Assembly: GCA_945893145.1 (NCBI GenBank)
Contig: CAMDDZ010000016.1
Location: forward strand, 1-64,000
From: Rhodoplanes serenus
GTDB taxonomy: Bacteria > Pseudomonadota > Alphaproteobacteria > Rhizobiales > Xanthobacteraceae
Length of the DNA stretch: 64,000 nt
Reading direction: 5' to 3'
This document shows, piece by piece, positions 25,498-36,350 of this stretch. The notes beneath the pieces are model-generated. The model had not been told where the DNA came from and did not search any database. It saw nothing but the letters and a program-made list of their open reading frames with translations. Every line of letters starts with the position of its first letter. The first letter of the stretch is position 1. The translations under genes were made by a program, and so were the position numbers.

Positions 25498-26885
25498 GAA
25501 TCGCTCCGCCCCGCCTCGCTCACCGCGCGCACCGGAAATTTGGCGGTGACGGCGCCAGCCTGCGCCGGATCGACCCGCACCGTCATGGCGAGGCGGCCCT
25601 CCGCGTCGAGCGCCTTCGCCATCACCTCGGTGTGGCGGTGCAGCCAGCTCACGCCCGCGCCATCGGCGGGATCGAGCGCGAGATCGAGCACCACGCGGCG
25701 CTGGCTCAGGCGCGCTTCGATGGCTGCGGTCAGGTGATCGACCCCCTCCCCAGTCACAGCGGACACCAGCACCGGCCGGCGTCCCGCCGGCTGGCGTTCG
25801 GCGAGGTTTTTGACCCGCACACGGCCATCGGCATCGAGCCGGTCGATCTTGTTCCAGACTTCGATCAGACGCTGCTCGTCTTCGAGATCGATGCCGAGCG
25901 CGCGCAAAACCTCCTCGACGTCGCGCGATTGCACCAGGGTGTCTTCATGAGATACGTCGCGCACGTGCAGGATCACGTCGGCTTCGATCACCTCTTCGAG
26001 CGTGGCGCGGAACGCCGCGACCAGCATGGTGGGCAGATCGGAGATAAAACCCACGGTGTCCGAGAGGATGATTTTCAATCCCGCAGGCAGCGCCACGGCG
26101 CGCAACGTCGGATCGAGCGTTGCGAACAGCATGTTGGCTTCGAGCACGCTGGCGTGTGTCATGCGGTTGAACAGCGTTGATTTGCCGGCGTTGGTGTATC
26201 CGACCAGCGCCGCAATGGGATACGGCACCCGCGCGCGGCCGTCGCGATGCAGCTTCCGCCGTTTCATCACCTTCTCGAGCTCGATCTCGATGCGGGCGAG
26301 CCGCTCGTCGATCAGGCGGCGGTCGGTTTCAAGCTGCGTTTCACCGGGACCACCGAGGAAGCCAAAGCCGCCGCGCTGGCGCTCAAGGTGAGTCCAGGAC
26401 CGAACCAGGCGGCTGCGTTGGTAGGTCAGGTGGGCGTGTTCGACCTGTAACGCGCCTTCCTTGGTGCGTGCACGGCGGCCGAAAATTTCCAAGATCAACC
26501 CAGTGCGATCCAGCACCTTGGCGCCCCAGGCCTTCTCCAGATTGCGCTGCTGCACCGGCGAGAGTGCGCAGTCCATGATCACGACGCCGACTTCCAGCGT
26601 CTTGACCAAGCCAGCCAGCTCATCGACCTTGCCCTTGCCGATGTAGGTCGCAGGACGGATCTCGTTGAGCGACACGATGCCGACCTCGGCGACATTGAGG
26701 TCGATGGCGCGGGTGAGCCCGATCGCCTCTTCGAGACGCGCCGCTGGGCTACGTTCCGGTTCGGCGTGAGCCGCATCGCGCACCGGCCGCGGCCGGCGAT
26801 AGGGCCCGATGACGATCGCGCGTCCGCTGCCTGAGCCCGGAGAGCTCAGGACGTCCGAATGCTGGTCGCGCGGGCGCGGCTCCAA
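25494..26885 (-). CDS. hflX: Ribosome-associated GTPase HflX, 463 aa
   Basis: The G domain has G1 VGYTNAGKSTLFNRMT, G3 DTVGFISDLP and G4 NKID; the N-terminal HflX domain contains the conserved GKGKVDELAGLV and the coiled linker RIEIELEKVMKRR. HflX splits or rescues stalled ribosomes. The start is a TTG directly after the hfq stop, giving MEPRPRDQHSD; GGAG lies ~14 bases upstream inside the end of hfq. The hfq-hflX pair is conserved. Confidence 0.95.
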   Translation of the reverse strand: MEPRPRDQHSDVLSSPGSGSGRAIVIGPYRRPRPVRDAAHAEPERSPAARLEEAIGLTRAIDLNVAEVGIVSLNEIRPATYIGKGKVDELAGLVKTLEVGVVIMDCALSPVQQRNLEKAWGAKVLDRTGLILEIFGRRARTKEGALQVEHAHLTYQRSRLVRSWTHLERQRGGFGFLGGPGETQLETDRRLIDERLARIEIELEKVMKRRKLHRDGRARVPYPIAALVGYTNAGKSTLFNRMTHASVLEANMLFATLDPTLRAVALPAGLKIILSDTVGFISDLPTMLVAAFRATLEEVIEADVILHVRDVSHEDTLVQSRDVEEVLRALGIDLEDEQRLIEVWNKIDRLDADGRVRVKNLAERQPAGRRPVLVSAVTGEGVDHLTAAIEARLSQRRVVLDLALDPADGAGVSWLHRHTEVMAKALDAEGRLAMTVRVDPAQAGAVTAKFPVRAVSEAGRSDS

Positions 26886-27146
26886 TTAGGTTTTTTCTCC
26901 GGCGGGCGCCTCCTCGGCGCCTTCGAACAGCTGGATCGGGTGACCCGGCATGATCGTGGAGATGGCGTGCTTGTAAACGAGTTGCGAGTGACCGTCTCGC
27001 CGCAGCAGCACGCAGAAATTATCGAACCAGGTCACCACGCCTTGTAGCTTCACCCCGTTCACGAGGAAGATCGTGAGTGGGACCTTGCTCTTGCGAACGT
27101 GGTTGAGAAAGGTGTCTTGCAAGTTTTGCGCGCGTTCGGCTGCCAT
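26886..27146 (-). CDS. hfq: RNA chaperone Hfq, 86 aa
   Basis: Start at ATG 27146 gives [20 protein letters not shown]. Sm1 ([19 protein letters not shown]) and Sm2 ([10 protein letters not shown]) motifs are intact, with the proximal-face residues expected of Hfq. It forms hexamers that pair small RNAs with mRNAs. The short acidic tail is typical of alphaproteobacteria. A hairpin lies in its leader. Confidence 0.97.
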   Translation of the reverse strand: MAAERAQNLQDTFLNHVRKSKVPLTIFLVNGVKLQGVVTWFDNFCVLLRRDGHSQLVYKHAISTIMPGHPIQLFEGAEEAPAGEKT

Positions 27147-27166
27147 TGCCGTTGTTTCCGTTATAG

Positions 27167-27187
27167 CTCGCGGACCCCTGCCGCGAG
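27167..27187 (-). promoter_or_regulatory. Hairpin in the hfq leader
   Basis: CTCGCGG and CCGCGAG form a 7-bp perfect stem with a 7-base loop (CAGGGGT on the coding strand), about 20 bases before the hfq start, followed by CTATAACGG. No U-tract follows. It may affect hfq translation or mark the end of the upstream aminotransferase mRNA. Confidence 0.45.
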
Positions 27188-27325
27188 TTGTTGTTCTCAA
27201 GTCGCTTGGCGTTTGATTTATGGGCCATAGGACTTGGGGCCCAGGTATTAGATGGCACCCCCGAACGCCACGCAAGAGCAAGTTCGCGGCAACGGTGCGC
27301 GAATCCGGGCTTTCGCTCAGAAATC

Positions 27326-28183
27326 TCAGGAGAATTCGGCGTGCCGGTGGAAATCCCGCCGCAATGCGCTGGCGATTAATCCAGGTGCCCCGTTACCGAC
27401 CGGACGGCCGTCGATCCGCACCACCGGGATCACGATCTGGCTCGCCGACGTGACGAACGCCTCACGTGCTGCGTGTGCTTCATCGACCGTGAAGGCGCGC
27501 TCTTCGAGCTTGAGGCCGTGTGCGGCGAGAACTTCCAGCACAACCGTACGGGTGATGCCGCGCAGGATGGCGTGATCCGCCTGGCGGGTGACCACTTTGC
27601 CGTCGCGCGTGACGATCCAGGCGTTGGACGACGAGCCCTCCGTCACCCTGCCCTCCTTGTCGACGAACCAGGCCTCGCGGGCGCCCTGCTCGCGCGCCGC
27701 CTGCTTGGCGAGCACGTTGGGAAGCAGCGACACCGATTTGATGTCGACGCGCTCCCAACGGTTCTCGGGAACCGTGACCACGGCCACGCCATCGGCCGCG
27801 AGTTTTTCGGCATTGGCGAAATCGAGGTTGCGCGCCGTGACCACGATGCTCGGTGCGGTGCCGGGCGGCGGGAAGGCATGATCGCGCCGCGACACGCCGC
27901 GGGTGATCTGCAAATAGACGATTCCCCAACGCACCCGGTTGCGGCGCACCACTTCGCGGAACACGACGCCGAGCGCCGCAGGCGACATCGGCATGGCGAT
28001 GCGCAACTCCGCGAGTGAACGCTGCAATCGCTCGATGTGCCGGCGCTCGTCCACCAGCCGGCCCTCGCTCACCTCGCAGACCTCATAAACGCCGTCGGAG
28101 AATTGATAGCCGCGGTCCTCGATGTTCACCGAGGCGTCGCGCTGCGGCAGGTAGCGGCCATTCACATAGGCGATGCGGGACAC
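27326..28183 (-). CDS. dat: D-amino acid aminotransferase (class IV), 285 aa
   Basis: Fold-type IV PLP enzyme. The start [20 protein letters not shown], the catalytic lysine in [16 protein letters not shown], and [12 protein letters not shown] are all characteristic. The GTG start has GAGGG upstream. The likely reaction is transfer between D-amino acids and 2-oxoglutarate; a branched-chain aminotransferase activity cannot be excluded. It lies 179 bp before hfq on the same strand. Confidence 0.92.
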   Translation of the reverse strand: MSRIAYVNGRYLPQRDASVNIEDRGYQFSDGVYEVCEVSEGRLVDERRHIERLQRSLAELRIAMPMSPAALGVVFREVVRRNRVRWGIVYLQITRGVSRRDHAFPPPGTAPSIVVTARNLDFANAEKLAADGVAVVTVPENRWERVDIKSVSLLPNVLAKQAAREQGAREAWFVDKEGRVTEGSSSNAWIVTRDGKVVTRQADHAILRGITRTVVLEVLAAHGLKLEERAFTVDEAHAAREAFVTSASQIVIPVVRIDGRPVGNGAPGLIASALRRDFHRHAEFS

Positions 28184-28252
28184 GGGAAACCCTCAGGGAT
28201 GTCTTGCGTTATCATGCAAATCGGCACGGCTTGCCGCAACAGGAGCGTGTTC

Positions 28253-28750
28253 ATGGTCAAGGTTGTCGGCATCGACCACATTTCGATCTGCGTCAGCGAT
28301 TTCAAGCGCTCGAAAGCCTTCTACCGCAACGTGCTCGGCGCGCTCGGATTCAAGCTGAAGCACGATCTTGCCAACTACGCCGGCTGGAGCAACGGCAAGA
28401 CGCTGTTCTGGATCACCGAAGCAGACGCCGAAGGTAAACGGCACAGGCATCGGATCGGCAACGTCGGGCTGCATCACTATGCCTTCGAGTTGAGCAAGCG
28501 CAAGGACGTGGACGATCTCTACAAGGCTTTGCAGAGGTTCGATGTCGAGGTGGTCGATCCGCCGGACGATTACTACGTAGGCGGCTACTACGCGGTTTAT
28601 TTCCTCGATCCCGATGGGCTGAAGCTCGAAGCCATGGTGTTCGATCCCAAGGGTCTGCGAGAGGCTGAGAAGCGTGCAAAGAAACATACCAGGACGACCG
28701 CGAAGCCGGCCGGCAAACCGGCGCGCAACAAGCGAAAGAAAAAATCTTAG
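28253..28750 (+). CDS. VOC (glyoxalase/dioxygenase superfamily) protein with basic tail, 165 aa
   Basis: The ATG after CAGGAG gives MVKVVGIDHISICVSDFKRSK. Paired betaalphabetabetabeta modules with metal-type residues are visible (IDHISICVSD, LHHYAFELS, FLDPDGLKLEAMVFDP). The last ~25 residues are very lysine-rich (KHTRTTAK…NKRKKKS), suggesting nucleic acid or membrane contact. The substrate is unknown. It is the only plus-strand gene between mazG and ispDF and is convergent with ntrX, overlapping by four bases. Confidence 0.9.
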   Translation: MVKVVGIDHISICVSDFKRSKAFYRNVLGALGFKLKHDLANYAGWSNGKTLFWITEADAEGKRHRHRIGNVGLHHYAFELSKRKDVDDLYKALQRFDVEVVDPPDDYYVGGYYAVYFLDPDGLKLEAMVFDPKGLREAEKRAKKHTRTTAKPAGKPARNKRKKKS

Positions 28751-30117
28751 CCGATCCCGAGCGCCTTCAGCTTGCGGTGCAGTGCTGAGCGCTCCATGCC
28801 AACGAACTCGGCGGTGCGCGAGATGTTGCCGCCGAACCGATTGATCTGAGCGAGCAGATATTCACGCTCGAACAGTTCGCGGGCTTCGCGAAGCGGCAGA
28901 CCCATCAATTGCTCGCCGCCGTTGCCGTTCGGCATCGATGGCACCATGGAGCCGACGTCCTGCGGCAGCATGCTGGCATTGATCACCGCTGACGGATCGC
29001 CGCCGGCCAGGATCATCAGCCGCTCGACGTTATTGCGAAGCTGACGCACGTTGCCCGGCCAATCGTGCGATTGCAGCACCGCCATAGCGTCGGCGCCGAT
29101 CGTGCGTTGCGGCAGGCCGGTCGATTGCGAAATCTGCTCCATGAAATAGTTCACGAGATCGGGGATGTCCTCGCGCCGCTCGGCGAGCGGCGGCACGCGG
29201 ATCGGCACCACCGAGAGCCGGTGATAGAGGTCTTCGCGGAATCGGCCGGCGCCGATCTCGGCCTCGATGTTGCGGCTGGTTGACGACACGATCCGCACAT
29301 CGACCGCGACCTTGGTCGCGCCGCCGACGCGCTGGAACGTCTGATCGACCAAAACGCGCAGTATCTTGTTCTGGGTTTCGCGCGGCATGTCGGCGATTTC
29401 GTCGATGAACAGCGTGCCGCCATGCGCCTCTTCGAGCGCGCCAACCTTGCGGGCTTGCGTACCGTTGGTCTGCTCGCCGCCGAACAGCTCGATTTCCATG
29501 GACTCGGGCGTGATCGCAGCCGCGTTGATGACGACGAACGGGCCGCTCGCGCGTGACGAATGAGCGTGCAGCGTGCGGGCTGTCAGTTCCTTACCCGAAC
29601 CCGACGGGCCTACGATCAGGATGCGGCTGTTGGTCGGCGCTACCTTTTCGATGGTCTGGCGCAATTGATTAACCGTGGACGAATGGCCCACCATGCTGGT
29701 CGGCAGCGGTCCGAGCGCTTTCAACTCCCTGACTTCGCGCCGCAGCCGCGATGTTTCGAGCGCACGATCGGCGACCAGCAGCAGGCGGTCGGCCTTGAAC
29801 GGCTTCTCGATGAAATCGTAGGCGCCGCGCTTGATGGCCGCGACCGCGGTCTCGATATTGCCGTGACCGGAAATCATCACCACCGGCAACTCGGGATGCT
29901 GCTCCTTCACCGAGTCGAGGAGTTGCAAGCCATCGAGCCTACTGCCTTGCAGCCAGATGTCGAGGAACACCAGGTTCGGCCGGCGGCTTGTGATCTCGTT
30001 CAGCGCGGTGTCGCTGTCGCGCGCCGTGCGGGTGTTATAGCCCTCGTCCTGGAGCAGGCCAGCCACAAGTTCGCAGATGTCGTTTTCGTCGTCGACGATG
30101 AGAATGTCGGAGGCCAT
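28747..30117 (-). CDS. ntrX: Response regulator NtrX, 456 aa
   Basis: Receiver domain with phosphoacceptor D53 (LVFLDIWLQ), AAA+ domain with Walker A GPSGSGKE and Walker B LFIDEIAD, and a C-terminal Fis-type helix-turn-helix (NISRTAEFVGMERSALHRKL). The sigma-54 contact loop GAFTGA is absent: the place reads ELFGGEQTNGTQARKVGA. The start is set at ATG 30117 (MASDILIVDD) two bases after the ntrY stop. It is the partner of NtrY in nitrogen, redox and envelope control. Confidence 0.95.
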   Translation of the reverse strand: MASDILIVDDENDICELVAGLLQDEGYNTRTARDSDTALNEITSRRPNLVFLDIWLQGSRLDGLQLLDSVKEQHPELPVVMISGHGNIETAVAAIKRGAYDFIEKPFKADRLLLVADRALETSRLRREVRELKALGPLPTSMVGHSSTVNQLRQTIEKVAPTNSRILIVGPSGSGKELTARTLHAHSSRASGPFVVINAAAITPESMEIELFGGEQTNGTQARKVGALEEAHGGTLFIDEIADMPRETQNKILRVLVDQTFQRVGGATKVAVDVRIVSSTSRNIEAEIGAGRFREDLYHRLSVVPIRVPPLAERREDIPDLVNYFMEQISQSTGLPQRTIGADAMAVLQSHDWPGNVRQLRNNVERLMILAGGDPSAVINASMLPQDVGSMVPSMPNGNGGEQLMGLPLREARELFEREYLLAQINRFGGNISRTAEFVGMERSALHRKLKALGIG

Positions 30118-30119
30118 GT

Positions 30120-32384
30120 TCAACGCTCGCTGATCACTTTACTTCGGTCGAATTTATTGGGTTCGGCGGTAGGCATGGTGGCAATGCGCAACCGCATCCA
30201 CGCGCCGCGCTCGCCGGGGAAGCGTTCGGCGGCGTCCTTCAGTTCGATCTGCCCGCCGTGCTCCTCGACAATGCGTCCGACGATGGCGAGGCCGAGGCCG
30301 GTCCCCTTCTCGCGGGTCGTGACATAAGGCTCGAGCAGCCGGTTGCGATTCTCTTTGGGTAAGCCAATGCCGTTGTCGATCACGTCGATGACGACATCGG
30401 CGCCGTCGCGCGCCGCGAATACGCGAATGTGGCCACGGCCGCGCGTGGCCGACGGGACAGCGGCGATCGCCTCGGTTGCGTTCTTGATGATGTTGGTGAG
30501 CGCCTGCGAGATCAGCCGGCGGTCGAACCGCGCTGGCATCGGGTCTTCGGCCAATTCCAGGTCGATATCGATGTCGGCGTTGCCGACGCGCATCAGGAAC
30601 ACGGCCTGCCGCACGGTGTCGGCGACGTCCTCGGCCTCGATCACGGGCTTCGGCATGCGCGCGAATTTGGAGAACTCATCGACCATGCGTTTGATGTCAT
30701 CGACCTGCCGTATGATCGTGGCGGTGCATTGCTCGAACACCGCGGGATCGTCGGTGATCGACTTGCCGTATTTCCGGCGCAGCCGTTCGGCCGAAAGCTG
30801 GATGGGCGTCAGCGGGTTCTTGATCTCGTGGGCAATGCGGCGCGCAACATCGGCCCAGGCCGACGTGCGTTGCGCGGTCACAAGCTCGGTGATGTCGTCG
30901 AGCGTGACCACGTAGCCATGCTCGGGATCGCCCGACTGCTCGGTGGTGACGCGGACCGACAAGGTGCGATCGCGCCCCTGGCGCGTGATGGTGATCTGGC
31001 CCTGGGTCAGCCGCTGCGGGTTGGACTGCGCGTCGGCGAAGATTTCGCCAAGCTCCGGCACCACCTCGATCAGCGGCTTGGCGGTAGCCTCGGATTCCGT
31101 CCGGTTGACCAGCCGTTCGGCGGAGCGGTTGAGGATGCTGATGCGACCCTGGGCATCGACGCCAATCACGCCGGCGCTGGCGCCCGCCAGCACCGCCTCG
31201 GTGAAACGTCGGCGGGTGTCGATGACGTCGCGAGCGCGCATGAGATCGTCGCGCTGCGTGCGCAGCTCGTTGGTCATCTTGTTGAAGGTTTCGCCGAGCT
31301 GAGCCAGATCGCCTTCCGATCGCTGGATCGGCACCTGAATGTAGAGATTGCCGGTGGACACGATATTGGCGGCGCCGATCAGGCGGCGGATCGGCGCGAC
31401 CAGGCGGTTGGCGAAGTTAAGCCCGAGCCAAACCGCCGAGAGAAGAACCGCGAGCGCAATCACCGTGTACATCATCGCGGAGGCAAGCTGAAAGCCGAGA
31501 CGGATGGTCTCCAGCGCAACGAAGTCGCCGACGATTGCTTGCGTGTCGCGCATCTGCGCAACCACCCGCGGGTCGAGCGGCCGTGTCACGTGCAGATAGA
31601 CATTCTCATAGCCGCGCAGCTTGATGTAGGAGGCGACCATGTTGGAGCCGAGCAGAACATCGATATCCGGTTCGGTCTCGCTGGCGTTGACCAGCGCTGC
31701 GGCGGTCGGCAGCGTGATCATCTGCCCACTCTTCACGTCGGCCTGTTCGATGATGGCAGCGTCGCTGCCGATGATCGTGGCGTTGGACAATCCGCGGACC
31801 TGTGCCTGGCCGGTGAGGAATTGGCGGAACCGCTCGCGATCTTGGTCGAACAGCGGCTTGGCGCGCGCCACGTCGAACGCCATCGCAAGGATGTCGCCGC
31901 GGAGCAACTGTGCGTTCTCGCGCAGATAGGCGTCGCCGACCATTACCGAATTCTGGATCACTGCTTTGGTGCGGCTGGAAAGCAAGCGATCAAGGCCGCG
32001 ATCCAGGGTGATGCTGGCAACCACGGCCACCAGGATCGCTGGCGCCGCCGCGATCAGCGAGAACAGGGCGACCACGCGCACATGCAGTTGTGCCGCCGCG
32101 CGCCCGCGCCGACGCGCCAGGATCACCAACCAGACTTCGCGGCCGATAATGCCGACCAAGGCCAGAATGGTGGCCGCATTCACAGCCAGCAACGTGACGA
32201 CGACCCGCTGCGTCGGCGATATCGGCGTGAGATTGGCGAGCACCACGAAGGTCACGAACGCTGACAGCAACGCGAGGCCGGCCGCGACAGGACCCAGCGC
32301 ACGAAGCACCCTGGCCGCTGCCGGCGTAGCCGTTACAGCGAGATCGGTGGTGGTGACTTGTTCGACGTCTGTGACGCTTGTCAT
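30120..32384 (-). CDS. ntrY: Sensor histidine kinase NtrY, 754 aa
   Basis: The N-terminal region has several membrane spans around a ~150-residue periplasmic sensor; then come a HAMP linker, a PAS domain (ISILNRSAERLVNRTE), the phosphoacceptor box [20 protein letters not shown] and the ATPase motifs DNGIGLP and GTGLGLAIV. ATG 32384 is preceded by GGGG; the track begins at an upstream TTG. A -24/-12-like sequence lies 56 bases upstream. It phosphorylates NtrX. Confidence 0.95.
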   Translation of the reverse strand: MTSVTDVEQVTTTDLAVTATPAAARVLRALGPVAAGLALLSAFVTFVVLANLTPISPTQRVVVTLLAVNAATILALVGIIGREVWLVILARRRGRAAAQLHVRVVALFSLIAAAPAILVAVVASITLDRGLDRLLSSRTKAVIQNSVMVGDAYLRENAQLLRGDILAMAFDVARAKPLFDQDRERFRQFLTGQAQVRGLSNATIIGSDAAIIEQADVKSGQMITLPTAAALVNASETEPDIDVLLGSNMVASYIKLRGYENVYLHVTRPLDPRVVAQMRDTQAIVGDFVALETIRLGFQLASAMMYTVIALAVLLSAVWLGLNFANRLVAPIRRLIGAANIVSTGNLYIQVPIQRSEGDLAQLGETFNKMTNELRTQRDDLMRARDVIDTRRRFTEAVLAGASAGVIGVDAQGRISILNRSAERLVNRTESEATAKPLIEVVPELGEIFADAQSNPQRLTQGQITITRQGRDRTLSVRVTTEQSGDPEHGYVVTLDDITELVTAQRTSAWADVARRIAHEIKNPLTPIQLSAERLRRKYGKSITDDPAVFEQCTATIIRQVDDIKRMVDEFSKFARMPKPVIEAEDVADTVRQAVFLMRVGNADIDIDLELAEDPMPARFDRRLISQALTNIIKNATEAIAAVPSATRGRGHIRVFAARDGADVVIDVIDNGIGLPKENRNRLLEPYVTTREKGTGLGLAIVGRIVEEHGGQIELKDAAERFPGERGAWMRLRIATMPTAEPNKFDRSKVISER

Positions 32385-32439
32385 AAGCCCCGAAACTGGG
32401 GTGCCCGTCCCTAGCAACCCGGCACACTGATGCAGTTAT

Positions 32440-32454
32440 ACAACAATGTTGCCA
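32440..32454 (-). promoter_or_regulatory. Candidate sigma-54 (-24/-12) promoter for ntrYX
   Basis: On the minus strand TGGCAACATTGTTGT resembles TGGCAC-N5-TTGC, with the GG of the -24 element intact and TTGT instead of TTGC at -12. It would place transcription start ~45 bases before ntrY. The same bases include the palindrome CAACAATGTTG. It is a sequence match only. Confidence 0.4.
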
Positions 32455-32559
32455 AATTGAGACATTTCCACGGCGCTGCGCAAGCCCCAGAACCGGGTAC
32501 CAGGCGTACGATCGGCAACACACGCGACGGCGGCGCGATAGCAATGCGCCCGGCCGGGG

Positions 32560-33999
32560 CTACTCGCTGGTGCGGATCACCTGGATATCGAGGTCGCGGA
32601 TCTTCTTCCGCAGCGTATTCCGGTTGAGCCCCAGCAGGTCGGCGGCCCGGATTTGGTTGCCGCGGGTGGCGGCGAGTGCCGCCGACAGCAGCGGATATTC
32701 CAGCTCCCGCAGCACCCGATGATAGAGGCCGGGCGGCGGCAGGGTTTTGTCGAAGCCTGAGAAATAGCGCGTGAGATGGCGTTCGACGGCCGACGAAAGG
32801 CTGTCCTCGGTCGGCGCCTTCTCGGCCACGGCGGCGGCCGGCTGGGCGAGTTCAGCGTCGATCACCGCGGCCGTGATGGTTTCTTGCGGATAGAGCGCGG
32901 CGAGCCGTCGTGCCAGGTTCTCCAGTTCGCGCACATTGCCGGACCAGCGATAGCGCTTGAGGCGATCCAGCGCGGCCTGATCGATGTGCTTTTGCGGCAG
33001 GCCTTCGCGTTCGGCCTGGGTGAAGAAGTGCCGGATCAGGTCGGAAATGTCTTCGGTGCGCTCGCGCAGCGGCGGTAGCCGCAGCGGCACCACGTTGAGA
33101 CGGAAGAACAGATCCTCGCGGAACAGGCCCTGCTGGATCAGCACGCGCAGATCCTTGTTGGTCGCCGCGATGATGCGCACGTCACTCTTGATCGGGGTGC
33201 GGCCGCCGACCGTGGTGTATTCGCCTTGCTGCAGCACGCGCAGCAGGCGCGTCTGCGCCTCCATCGGCATATCGCCGATTTCGTCGAGGAACAGCGTGCC
33301 GCCTTCGGCCTGCTCGAAACGGCCGGAGCTTCGCGTGTTGGCGCCCGTGAAGGCGCCCTTCTCATGGCCGAACAATTCCGACTCGATGAGATCGCGCGGG
33401 ATCGCCGCCATGTTGATCGCGACGAACTGGCCGGAGCGTCGCTTGCCGTAGTCGTGCAACGCGCGTGCAACCAGTTCCTTGCCGGTGCCCGACTCGCCCG
33501 AGATCATGACGGTGAGATCAGTCTGCATCAGACGCGCAACTAGGCGGTAGATTTCCTGCATGGCGGGCGAACGGCCGACCAGCGGGATCGCGTCGAAGTC
33601 GTCCGGCTTGCTCGGGGCGCGTTCGCGCTCCTTCGGCTCCGTCAGCGCACGGCCGACGATGGCGATGACTTCCTTTAGGTCGAATGGTTTGGGCAGATAC
33701 TCATAGGCGCCGCGCTCGGAAGCGCGGATCGCGGTCATGAACGTGTTCTGCGCGCTCATGACGAGCACCGGAAGGTTCGGCCGCAGCTTCTTGATCCGCG
33801 GCAGCAGATCGAAGGCGTTCTCGTCCGGCATCACCACGTCGGTGATGACGAGATCGCCCTCCCCTTGGCTGACCCAACGCCACAACGTCGCGGCGTTTCC
33901 GGTCGAGCGCACTTCGTATCCGGCGCGTGACAGCGCCTGATTCAGAACAGTTCTGATCGCCGCGTCGTCGTCGGCGACCAGGATGCTTCCCGCTGGCAT
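32560..33999 (-). CDS. ntrC: Nitrogen regulation response regulator NtrC, 479 aa
   Basis: Receiver with D54 ([11 protein letters not shown]), AAA+ sigma-54 activator domain with Walker A GESGTGKE and an intact GAFTGA loop ([10 protein letters not shown]), and a Fis-type DNA-binding end ([20 protein letters not shown]). It activates nitrogen-assimilation genes with sigma-54 when phosphorylated by NtrB. It starts 8 bp after ntrB. Confidence 0.97.
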   Translation of the reverse strand: MPAGSILVADDDAAIRTVLNQALSRAGYEVRSTGNAATLWRWVSQGEGDLVITDVVMPDENAFDLLPRIKKLRPNLPVLVMSAQNTFMTAIRASERGAYEYLPKPFDLKEVIAIVGRALTEPKERERAPSKPDDFDAIPLVGRSPAMQEIYRLVARLMQTDLTVMISGESGTGKELVARALHDYGKRRSGQFVAINMAAIPRDLIESELFGHEKGAFTGANTRSSGRFEQAEGGTLFLDEIGDMPMEAQTRLLRVLQQGEYTTVGGRTPIKSDVRIIAATNKDLRVLIQQGLFREDLFFRLNVVPLRLPPLRERTEDISDLIRHFFTQAEREGLPQKHIDQAALDRLKRYRWSGNVRELENLARRLAALYPQETITAAVIDAELAQPAAAVAEKAPTEDSLSSAVERHLTRYFSGFDKTLPPPGLYHRVLRELEYPLLSAALAATRGNQIRAADLLGLNRNTLRKKIRDLDIQVIRTSE

Positions 34000-34007
34000 G
34001 GGTCCCT

Positions 34008-35149
34008 CTATCGGTACTCGGGTCCTCGAGCGGGTGGCGGCCCGGCACCGTCACCGGTGAACATGGGCATCAGCACACGGAAGGTTGTGTGCCGAGGCTG
34101 CGATTCGCATTCAATGATCCCGCCGTGATCGCCGACGATCTTGGCGACCAGGGCTAAGCCCAGCCCCGATCCCGTCGGTTTTGTCGTCACGAACGGATCG
34201 AACAGGTGCGGCAACAGGTCTTCAGGCACGCCCGGCCCGTTGTCCCTGATGCAGAATTCGAGCGGCAGCGACACGCGCGTTTTCGAGCCCGGCAATTGCA
34301 GGCGCACGCCAGGCCGGAACGCGGTGGAGATCATGATCTCGCCCTCGGCGGTGTTTTCACCGATGGATTCGGACGCGTTCTTCACCAGATTGAGGAACAC
34401 CTGCACCAGCTGGTCGCGGTTGGCAAAGACTGGCGGTAGCGACGGATCGTAGGTTTCGGTGAATTTGATGTGGCGTCCGAAGCCCGATTGCGCGAGCCGC
34501 TTCACGTGATCGAGTACCACGTGGATGTTGACCGGCTCGCGGTCGATTGGCCGCTCGTCGGAAAACACCTCCATGCGATCGACGAGCTTCACGATCCGGT
34601 CGGCCTCGTCGCAAATGAGGCGCGTCAGCGTGCGGTCGTCGTCGTTGGCGGACTGCTCCAAGAGCTGCGCCGCACCGCGAATGCCAGACAGCGGATTCTT
34701 GATCTCGTGCGCCAGCATGGCCGCAAGTGCGCTGACCGAGCGCGCGGCGCCGCGGTGCGTGAGCTGGCGATCCATTTTGTCGGCGATAGTGCGTTCCTGA
34801 AGCATGACCACGACGTGGTCGGGCTGCTCCGGTAGCGGCGCGACATGCAGATCGACCAGGCGGTCGCCTGGGTTGCGCGGCGTCGAGAGGTCAACCTTGT
34901 ATTCGTTCACGGCCGCGCCGCGATGGCGCACCTGATCCACCAGCGCCAGCAGCGGGCTGCCGAACGGCACAAGGTCGCGCAGCATCTGGCGGCGAAGCAG
35001 CGACACCGACACTTCGAAGAAGGTCTCGGCCGCCACGTTGGCGTCGGCAATCTTGCCGTCGGCCGACACCATGATGACCGGCAGCGGCAGCGCATTCAGC
35101 ACCGCGTCCGAGGCTTTGTTCATCTTGGCGGTGCGCAGCCCGGCGTCGT

Positions 35150-35153
<4 letters not shown>
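34008..35153 (-). CDS. ntrB: Nitrogen regulation histidine kinase NtrB, 381 aa
   Basis: Cytoplasmic kinase: PAS domain ([20 protein letters not shown]), phosphoacceptor box [18 protein letters not shown], and ATP-binding motifs [13 protein letters not shown] and [12 protein letters not shown]. It responds to PII/GlnB and phosphorylates NtrC. The ATG overlaps the dusB stop (ATGA), giving the classical dusB(nifR3)-ntrB-ntrC operon. Confidence 0.97.
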
Positions 35154-36181
<1,028 letters not shown>

Positions 36182-36350
36182 ACCGTTGCCTATAATTTAG
36201 GCCACATCAGGACTGCTTAGAGTTTAGCCAATTCGTGCCCTTACGCAAGTGCTGCATTGCAACAAAGTGAACTGCGGTGGAAATCCGTTTCCGCCGCGCA
36301 TGTGACGCGCTAAAGCGTTCCCAGGCATTCACTTTTGGGCAGTGCGGGAT

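Noticed and set aside
30429-32264. 611-residue plus-strand ORF opposite ntrY
   Set aside because: Antisense shadow of a clear histidine kinase, with no recognisable domains.
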